From positions 1-5,795 of the forward strand of contig CADBXH010000149.1 in assembly GCA_902798605.1 (NCBI GenBank): 5,795 nt of DNA, read 5' to 3'. Source of the DNA: an uncultured Ruminococcus sp. GTDB taxonomy: Bacteria; Bacillota_A; Clostridia; Oscillospirales; Acutalibacteraceae. Position numbers and translations under genes: made by a program. Below the pieces are notes generated by a model. The model saw nothing but the letters and a program-made list of their open reading frames with translations. It made no database searches and was not told where the DNA came from. Shown one piece after another: positions 1 through 5,795 of the stretch (positions are counted from its first letter, which is position 1; each line of letters opens with the position of its first letter).

Positions 1-4
1 TCAT

Positions 5-10
5 AAGGAG
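5..10 (+). promoter_or_regulatory. Ribosome binding site of the CoA ligase gene
   Basis: AAGGAG lies 8 nt before the ATG at 19, which is ideal spacing. It rules out the in-frame GTG at 10, which overlaps the last base of the Shine-Dalgarno sequence. The TAA at 4-6 overlaps this site and may be the stop codon of an upstream gene. The same arrangement, stop codon overlapping Shine-Dalgarno, is seen at 1324-1331 between the next two genes. The upstream gene itself is outside the window, so this last point is inference. Confidence 0.85.
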
Positions 11-18
11 TGATTACA

Positions 19-1326
19 ATGGGAAATTATTTTCAGCCCGAAGTCGAGACGATGTCCCGCGAAAAGATACGCTCGATTCAAAATGAAAAAATCGTCAAGC
101 AGGTCAAGCACGTGTATGAAAACGTCAAATACTACCGCGACCTGATGGACGAAAAGGGGGTAAAGCCTGAGGATATCAAGGGAGTAGAGGACATCAAAAA
201 GCTTCCGTTTTTATCCAAGGCGGATTTGCGCGAGGCATATCCTTACGGACTTTTGGGAACAGACCTCAAAAACTGCGTCAGGATCCATTCTACCTCGGGT
301 ACAACAGGAAAGCGCGTTGTCGCTTTCTACACACAAAACGACGTAGACCTATGGGATGAATGCTGCGCAAGGGCGCTTGTAGCCGCGGGAGCCTCAAACG
401 AGGACGTTGTTCAGGTGTGCTACGGCTACGGTCTGTTTACAGGCGGTATGGGACTGCACGGCGGCTCTCACAAGCTGGGCAGCCTTACTCTCCCGATGTC
501 ATCGGGCAACACCGAAAGACAGATCCAGTTTATGATGGACCTCAACGCCACCGTTCTTTGCTGCACGCCGTCATACGCCGCTTATATCGGCGAGACGCTC
601 GCGGAAAAAGGCTACAAGCCCGAGGATAACAAGCTCAAGGCGGGTATCTTCGGAGCCGAGCCGTGGACAGAGGAAATGCGCAGAAGCATTGAGGAGAGTC
701 TCGGTATCAAGGCGTACGACATCTACGGTCTGACCGAGATCAGCGGCCCCGGTGTCGCCTATGAGTGCTACGAGCAAAACGGAATGCACATCAACGAGGA
801 TCACTTCTATGTTGAGGTCATCGACCCCGACACAGGCGAGGTGCTCCCCGAGGGCAGCAAGGGCGAGCTCGTGTTCACCTCTCTCGACAAAGAGGCGTTC
901 CCGCTTCTCCGCTACAGAACACGCGACATCTGCGTGCTCAACCACGAAAAATGCTCGTGCGGCAGAACATTCGTAAGAATGACAAAGCCGATGGGAAGAT
1001 CGGACGATATGATGATCATCCGCGGCGTAAACGTATTCCCGAGCCAGATCGAGACCGTTCTGCTCAACGAGGGCTACACGCCGAACTACCAGATCGTTGT
1101 AGACCGCGTAAACAACAGCGATACGCTCGACATCTATGTTGAGCTTTCTCCCGACCAGTTCTCGGATATCGTATCCGTCAACCTCAAAAAGGAGAAGAAG
1201 CTCGAGAGCGCTATGCGCACAATGCTCGGTATCGGACCGCGTATCCACCTTGTACCGCCCAAGACAATCACACGCTCGGAGGGCAAGGCGGTAAGGGTCA
1301 TCGACAACCGCAAGCTGCACGACTAA
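19..1326 (+). CDS. paaK: Phenylacetate-CoA ligase family protein (PaaK-type aryl-acid CoA ligase)
   Basis: This 435-residue cytoplasmic enzyme belongs to the adenylate-forming superfamily. The family activates phenylacetate or related aryl acids with ATP and CoA, giving the acyl-CoA, AMP and pyrophosphate. The length matches the family (about 430-440). Motifs appear in the expected order: the phosphate-binding loop H90-STSGTTGK-R99, the adenylate motif Y236-GLTEISGPG-G245, RYRTRD at 298-303, the GRSDDM/IRGVNVFP signature at 327-341 preceding the C-terminal lid, and the conserved lysine K423 in RSEGKA, the expected adenylation lysine. A Cys-Ser-Cys-Gly pair (C312, C314) is typical of the family. 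The ATG at 19 is chosen for its Shine-Dalgarno spacing. It sits 13 nt before an ACT-domain gene, a pairing common in Firmicutes and archaea beside indolepyruvate:ferredoxin oxidoreductase genes, which suggests a role in aromatic amino acid metabolism. The exact substrate cannot be read from the sequence. Confidence 0.93.
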   Translation: MGNYFQPEVETMSREKIRSIQNEKIVKQVKHVYENVKYYRDLMDEKGVKPEDIKGVEDIKKLPFLSKADLREAYPYGLLGTDLKNCVRIHSTSGTTGKRVVAFYTQNDVDLWDECCARALVAAGASNEDVVQVCYGYGLFTGGMGLHGGSHKLGSLTLPMSSGNTERQIQFMMDLNATVLCCTPSYAAYIGETLAEKGYKPEDNKLKAGIFGAEPWTEEMRRSIEESLGIKAYDIYGLTEISGPGVAYECYEQNGMHINEDHFYVEVIDPDTGEVLPEGSKGELVFTSLDKEAFPLLRYRTRDICVLNHEKCSCGRTFVRMTKPMGRSDDMMIIRGVNVFPSQIETVLLNEGYTPNYQIVVDRVNNSDTLDIYVELSPDQFSDIVSVNLKKEKKLESAMRTMLGIGPRIHLVPPKTITRSEGKAVRVIDNRKLHD

Positions 1327-1339
1327 GGAGGAATAAGCT

Positions 1340-1768
1340 ATGGCAATCCATCAAATTTCGGTATTTGTAGAAAACAAGCCGGGCAAGCTTGTCGGCATAA
1401 TCGAAGAGCTTGCCGCGCAGAATATCAATATCCGTGCCAGCAGCATTGCCGACACCACGGATTTTGGCATTTTCAGGCTTATCACAAACGACTTTGACAA
1501 AACGCACGAGATCCTTTCAAAGAACAACGTGACAAACGTTACTAAGGTCATCGCCGCAAAAATGGAGGACAGACCCGGCGCGCTGTACAGGGTAGTCGAC
1601 ACCCTCTCTTTGGCGGGTATCAACATCGAGTATATGTATGCCTTCACCGCGTCAGAGACCTTCGGCGCATATGTAGTGTTCAGAGTCGACGACGTAGAGG
1701 CGGCTCAAAAGCTCCTCGACGAAAAAGGTATCTCGACACTCGACGACGACGATATCCTTGATATGTAA
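1340..1768 (+). CDS. Tandem ACT-domain protein, probable amino-acid-binding regulator
   Basis: The 142-residue protein consists almost entirely of two ACT domains, roughly residues 4-68 and 70-137. ACT domains are small beta-alpha-beta-beta-alpha-beta folds that bind amino acids at subunit interfaces. Each repeat begins with a beta strand followed by the turn typical of the fold: ENKPGKL near residues 11-17 and EDRPGAL near 76-82. The two copies also share the later N-I-N-I-R / G-I-N-I-E strand. There is no catalytic domain, DNA-binding domain, signal peptide or membrane segment. The C-terminus is acidic (four consecutive Asp). The start is supported by AAGGAGG at 1325-1331, 8 nt upstream and overlapping the ligase stop codon, so the two genes are very likely co-transcribed. 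By context it may sense an aromatic amino acid or modulate the neighbouring ligase or oxidoreductase. That is inference. Confidence 0.9.
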   Translation: MAIHQISVFVENKPGKLVGIIEELAAQNINIRASSIADTTDFGIFRLITNDFDKTHEILSKNNVTNVTKVIAAKMEDRPGALYRVVDTLSLAGINIEYMYAFTASETFGAYVVFRVDDVEAAQKLLDEKGISTLDDDDILDM

Positions 1769-1803
1769 GCCGATTGATAGACAATCAACGATCAACAATT
1801 AAA

Positions 1804-1834
1804 AGTAGTGGCAGCCCTTGCGGCTGCCATTATT
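1804..1834 (+). terminator. Probable intrinsic terminator of the ligase/ACT operon
   Basis: The arms TGGCAGCC (1809-1816) and GGCTGCCA (1822-1829) pair perfectly around a 5-nt loop. Five further A-T or G-T pairs extend the stem outward to 1804/1834. It lies 36 nt after the ACT-gene stop. The following sequence is AT-rich (ATTATTAGTTAT) rather than a true T-run, so termination may be inefficient. Confidence 0.65.
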
Positions 1835-1915
1835 AGTTATGAGAGGATTTTAACACTGTATGATTCTTTATCGGAAAAATAAAATGGCTCTTGGCTCATA
1901 ACTCATAGCTCAATA
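1835..1915. repeat. Short degenerate repeats in the spacer before groES
   Basis: AGTTATGAG (1835-1843) is the exact inverted copy of CTCATAACT (1895-1903), 51 nt apart. The right copy is part of three degenerate tandem heptads, CTCATAA, CTCATAG and CTCAATA, at 1895-1915. No ORF, ribosome binding site or transposase remnant is visible. This could be a worn intergenic repeat or chance in AT-rich DNA. Confidence 0.4.
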
Positions 1916-1957
1916 ATAATATTTTTCGTCAAAGGACAGGAAAAGTCAAATTTCCCC

Positions 1958-1985
1958 TTGACTTTTTCAAAATATGGTATATAAT
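1958..1985 (+). promoter_or_regulatory. Sigma-A-type promoter of groES-groEL
   Basis: The -35 box TTGACT (1958-1963) and -10 box TATAAT (1980-1985) are 16 bp apart, close to the vegetative consensus. A second TATAAT at 1985-1990 is poorly spaced (21 bp). The predicted start, about 1991-1993, falls inside the CIRCE element, so repressor binding there would block initiation. The -35 hexamer also forms part of the right arm of an inverted repeat, AAAAGTCAA (1941-1949) / TTGACTTTT (1958-1966). Confidence 0.85.
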
Positions 1986-1989
1986 ATAA

Positions 1990-2016
1990 TTAGCACTCGG
2001 ATATATAGAGTGCTAA
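1990..2016 (+). promoter_or_regulatory. CIRCE operator (HrcA binding site)
   Basis: TTAGCACTC (1990-1998), a 9-nt spacer, and GAGTGCTAA (2008-2016) form a perfect consensus CIRCE inverted repeat. HrcA binds CIRCE as a repressor and is itself kept active by GroEL, so the operon is induced when unfolded protein occupies GroEL. It lies directly after the -10 box and 33 nt before the groES start, the standard position. hrcA is not in the window. Confidence 0.97.
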
Positions 2017-2049
2017 AATAATGTAATTTTATTTAGGAGGCTATATATC

Positions 2050-2280
2050 ATGACAATCAAACCCTTGCTCGACAGAGTAGTATTAAAGGTAGAAGAGGCT
2101 GAGGAAAAGACCAAAAGCGCTGTAGGACCCGGCGGCGTTGTAGACGGCAAAGAGGTAGAGATGTATGTTAAGGTAGGCGACAAGGTCATCGCCTCAAAGT
2201 ACGCAGGCACAATGGTCAAGATCGACGGCGAGGAATACACGATCGTAAATCAGTCGGATATCCTTGCTACATTAGAGTAA
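2050..2280 (+). CDS. groES: Co-chaperonin GroES, short form lacking the mobile loop
   Basis: GroES normally forms a heptameric lid on GroEL. The N-terminus (MTIKPLLDRVVLK, residues 1-13), the VGPGGVVDGKE segment (25-35) and the C-terminal half (VKVGDKVI, SKYAGT, QSDILA) match clostridial GroES closely. The protein is only 76 residues against the usual 94-97. After T21-K22-S23 the sequence jumps straight to A24-V25-G26, where homologues carry about 18 more residues: the GIVLPGSA-type mobile loop, with the I-V-L tripeptide that docks on the GroEL apical domain, and the next beta strand. The frame is intact across the junction at about 2118/2119. The start is fixed by TAGGAGG (2034-2040), 9 nt upstream. 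The gene is first in the CIRCE-controlled operon, 27 nt before groEL. It may be a real variant, a deletion mutant or an assembly error. As written it should be impaired in docking and perhaps in folding. Confidence 0.93.
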   Translation: MTIKPLLDRVVLKVEEAEEKTKSAVGPGGVVDGKEVEMYVKVGDKVIASKYAGTMVKIDGEEYTIVNQSDILATLE

Positions 2281-2301
2281 TTTAAGGTAATTTGGAGGTA
2301 A

Positions 2302-3933
<1,632 letters not shown>

Positions 3934-4004
3934 GCAACGTGACGTTGCATCCAACCCTCCTTTTTAATCGGTCGCGGTTATCGTAAGTTCGCATAACGGA
4001 GGGT
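3934..4004 (+). other. Structured 3' untranslated stretch after groEL
   Basis: Directly after the groEL stop codon, GCAACGT (3934-3940) and ACGTTGC (3942-3948) form a perfect 15-nt palindrome. ACCCTCC (3954-3960) then pairs with GGAGGGT (3998-4004). Inside it, GTTAT (3977-3981) pairs with ATAAC (3993-3997), directly stacked on the outer stem. No T-run follows, so it is not a terminator by itself. It could be an mRNA-stabilising 3' structure or part of a small RNA. I recognise no known family. Confidence 0.4.
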
Positions 4005-4023
4005 CATAACTTCTGATTTATTC

Positions 4024-4070
4024 AAACAGTTGTCATTCTTTACTAAAGGGTGGCAGCTGTTTTTTTCTTT
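4024..4070 (+). terminator. Intrinsic terminator of groES-groEL
   Basis: AAACAGTTGTCA (4024-4035) pairs with TGGCAGCTGTTT (4051-4062) with two G-T wobbles. The stem continues inward (two T-G pairs, then CTTT with AAAG) to a 3-nt loop at 4042-4044, giving about 18 pairs. A T-run (4060-4066, then 4068-4070) follows at once. This is a strong rho-independent terminator, about 90 nt after the groEL stop. Confidence 0.92.
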
Positions 4071-4168
4071 TAAAAAACAATAAACTGACAAATATATACA
4101 AAGATATATTATTATATAAAATACTTTAAGAAATTTTTTAAAATAATATTTAATTTGGTTCTTAACTG
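4071..4168. other. AT-rich spacer without a gene
   Basis: The stretch is almost entirely A and T, with no ribosome binding site followed by a credible ORF on either strand. It lies directly upstream of the next gene's promoter and could act as an UP-like element for RNA polymerase. No tRNA, repeat array or conserved RNA was recognised. Confidence 0.5.
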
Positions 4169-4197
4169 TTGATTTTTGGGTGTGCTTGTATTAAAAT
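4169..4197 (+). promoter_or_regulatory. Putative promoter of the Na+/Pi cotransporter gene
   Basis: TTGATT (4169-4174) and TAAAAT (4192-4197) are separated by 17 bp, a good vegetative (sigma-A) spacing. They lie between the upstream terminator and the gene, with a predicted start near 4204. In such AT-rich DNA other promoter-like pairs can occur by chance. Confidence 0.55.
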
Positions 4198-4203
4198 AAT
4201 AGT

Positions 4204-4218
4204 AGTGCGTAACGCACT
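4204..4218. promoter_or_regulatory. 15-nt palindrome at the predicted transcription start
   Basis: AGTGCGT, A, ACGCACT is a perfect palindrome placed just after the -10 box and 43 nt before the start codon. It is suited to being an operator for a dimeric repressor, or a 5' hairpin on the mRNA. No known regulator consensus was recognised, and it is not a Pho box. Confidence 0.45.
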
Positions 4219-4261
4219 GTCAAAAGTAAAAATTACATACGATTATTAAAGGAAAGAGTTT

Positions 4262-5795
4262 ATGGATTTTTCAGACATTATTATGCTGCTAAGCGGCGTC
4301 GCTCTGTTCTTGTTCGGTATGTCCGTAATGGGCGACGGACTTCAAAAATCTTCCGGTAACAAACTCGAACCCATTCTTTTCCGCCTTACAAGCACAATGC
4401 CAAGGGGTGTTTTGCTCGGCGCGCTGGTCACCGCGGTGATCCAGAGCTCCAGCGCGACCTCGGTAATGGTAGTCGGCTTTGTAAATTCCGGAATGATGAA
4501 GGTTCGGCAAGGTATTTCCGTAATACTCGGCGCAATTTTAGGCACAAGTATCACGGGCTGGGTAATCTGCCTGAGCTACATTGACGGCGCGGCAGGTTTT
4601 GCCGAGATATTCTCGACCGCTACGCTTACGGGTATTGTCGCTCTTGTGGGAATCATCCTAAAGATGTTCTCAAAGAACGTTACGACAAAAAATGTCGGCG
4701 ACATCTTCCTCGGCTTTGCCGTTTTGATGTTCGGTATGAGCGCAATGAGCTCGTCTGTTAAGGAACTGGGCAATCAGGAATGGTTTACCTCGACAATGAC
4801 CTCAATGTCAAATCCGTTCCTCGGTATTTTGGTAGGTCTTGTATTTACAGCGCTTTTGCAGTCGGCATCGGCGTCTGTCGGTATTATCCAGGCGTTGTCC
4901 GTAACCGGCGCTATGACGTTTGAGTCGGCTTGGCCGCTGCTTTTGGGTGTTATCGTCGGCGCGGCGCTTCCCGTTGTACTTTCTTCAATGGGCGCGACCG
5001 CAAAGGGAAAGCGAACGGCGTTTGTCTATCCCATATGTACAACGCTCGGCGTTATTTTGCTTGCGGCGCTGTACTATACCGTGAGTATTTTCGTTCAGTT
5101 CCCGTTTGTAAAAGAGGTTATGAACCCGTTCTCGCTGGCGCTTACAAACACTATAATGCGTTTTGTGCTCATCCTTTTGGTTCTGCCGTTTACCAATCTT
5201 ATCGAAAAGATGGTAACGACTATGTTCAAGGGCGACGACGAAGAAGACGAGGATATGCCCTCGACCCGTCTTGAGGATCGCTTCATTCCTCACCCCGCGC
5301 TCGCTATCGAGCAGAGCCGTATGACGATAAACAATATGGCTGCGTCGTCACAGAAGGCGGTTGGAAAGGCGATCTCTCTGATCAGTAATTACGACGAAAA
5401 GACCTTCAAAAAGGTCAAAAAATTAGAGGATCAGGTCGACAGCTACGAGGACGCTTTAGGCACATATCTTATCAAGCTGACCGCTCAGGAGATGACCATA
5501 AAGCAAAACGAGGCTGTGTCGGTATTCCTGCACACCGTGCCTGAGTTTGAGAGTATATCCGATATCGCTATGAATATCGCGATCAAGGCAAAGGAAATGC
5601 ACGATAACAAGTACCATTTTTCCGACGCTGCCAACCAAGAACTCGAAACCATGTGCAAGGCTGTGCTCGAGATCGTAAATATGACTAACCAAGCCTTTAC
5701 CGAGGGTGATCTCTCGCTTGCAAGGCAGGTAGCTCCGCTTGAGGAATACATCGACTATATGCGCGATACTATCAAGCAAAACCACGTTCACAGAC
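4262..5795 (+). CDS. Na+/phosphate cotransporter family protein with PhoU-like tail (3' end outside window)
   Basis: The frame stays open for 511 codons to the window edge; family members are about 540-600 aa, so only the last part is missing. The N-terminal ~315 residues form a membrane domain with two inverted Na_Pi_cotrans repeats. The signature is Q61-SSSATS in repeat 1 and Q200-SASAS in repeat 2, where the third position is Ala rather than the usual Ser. Several hydrophobic segments are visible, for example residues 5-24, 45-70, 183-212, 222-243 and 254-277. An acidic linker (G324 to D331, six consecutive acidic residues after an initial G-D) leads to a helical, charged, cytoplasmic PhoU-like domain from about residue 345. 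The family imports, or in some bacteria exports, phosphate with Na+ at the inner membrane; direction and substrate here are not proven. AAAGGA (4248-4253) lies 8 nt before the ATG. It seems to be transcribed alone, from the promoter at 4169-4197, insulated from groEL by the terminator. Confidence 0.92.
   Translation, partial: MDFSDIIMLLSGVALFLFGMSVMGDGLQKSSGNKLEPILFRLTSTMPRGVLLGALVTAVIQSSSATSVMVVGFVNSGMMKVRQGISVILGAILGTSITGWVICLSYIDGAAGFAEIFSTATLTGIVALVGIILKMFSKNVTTKNVGDIFLGFAVLMFGMSAMSSSVKELGNQEWFTSTMTSMSNPFLGILVGLVFTALLQSASASVGIIQALSVTGAMTFESAWPLLLGVIVGAALPVVLSSMGATAKGKRTAFVYPICTTLGVILLAALYYTVSIFVQFPFVKEVMNPFSLALTNTIMRFVLILLVLPFTNLIEKMVTTMFKGDDEEDEDMPSTRLEDRFIPHPALAIEQSRMTINNMAASSQKAVGKAISLISNYDEKTFKKVKKLEDQVDSYEDALGTYLIKLTAQEMTIKQNEAVSVFLHTVPEFESISDIAMNIAIKAKEMHDNKYHFSDAANQELETMCKAVLEIVNMTNQAFTEGDLSLARQVAPLEEYIDYMRDTIKQNHVHR

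Noticed and set aside
10..18. GTG at 10 as the start of the CoA ligase
   Set aside because: It overlaps the Shine-Dalgarno sequence itself and would have no binding site of its own. The ATG at 19 has ideal spacing.
571..1320. 249-codon open frame on the minus strand opposite the CoA ligase gene
   Set aside because: It is a shadow of the ligase codon pattern: no ribosome binding site, no recognisable domain, and full overlap with a well-supported gene.
1928..1950. Possible CtsR operator (two GTCAAA copies upstream of groES)
   Set aside because: CtsR sites need directly repeated heptads about 3 nt apart. Here the copies start 17 nt apart.
4162..4178. Possible Pho box before the Na+/Pi transporter gene
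   Set aside because: Only one TTAACT-like hexamer is present, with no properly spaced repeats.

Overview
The window looks like chromosomal DNA of a Gram-positive anaerobe of the class Clostridia, probably the Ruminococcaceae/Oscillospiraceae. This is inferred from the strong AGGAGG-type ribosome binding sites, the groES-groEL operon under a CIRCE (HrcA) operator, a clostridial-type Na+/Pi cotransporter with a PhoU-like tail, and a phenylacetate-CoA-ligase/ACT gene pair typical of amino-acid-fermenting Firmicutes. Coding DNA is of moderate GC and the spacers are AT-rich. All real genes are on the + strand. I see no mobile element, CRISPR array, tRNA or rRNA.

Positions 1-1768 hold the end of an operon. 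A PaaK-type aryl-acid CoA ligase (19-1326) is followed 13 nt later by a two-ACT-domain protein (1340-1768). The ligase starts so close to the left edge, with a possible stop codon overlapping its ribosome binding site, that another gene probably precedes it; indolepyruvate oxidoreductase genes (ior) are the usual neighbours. A hairpin at 1804-1834 probably ends this unit.

Positions 1835-2049 are a spacer with short degenerate repeats. It then holds a near-consensus sigma-A promoter and a perfect CIRCE element that drive groES (2050-2280) and groEL (2308-3933). A strong intrinsic terminator at 4024-4070 closes the operon. GroEL looks complete and normal, with its ATP-site and apical GroES-binding residues in place. 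GroES does not: it is only 76 aa, and the missing segment corresponds to the mobile loop with the I-V-L tripeptide that docks on GroEL, plus the adjoining beta strand. The reading frame is kept. This is the most striking observation in the window. It is either a real loop-less co-chaperonin or a 54-bp deletion in this strain or assembly.

Positions 4071-4261 are very AT-rich and carry a plausible promoter with a perfect 15-nt palindrome at its expected transcription start. They lead into a Na+/phosphate cotransporter-family gene (4262 to beyond 5795), which is cut off by the window edge.
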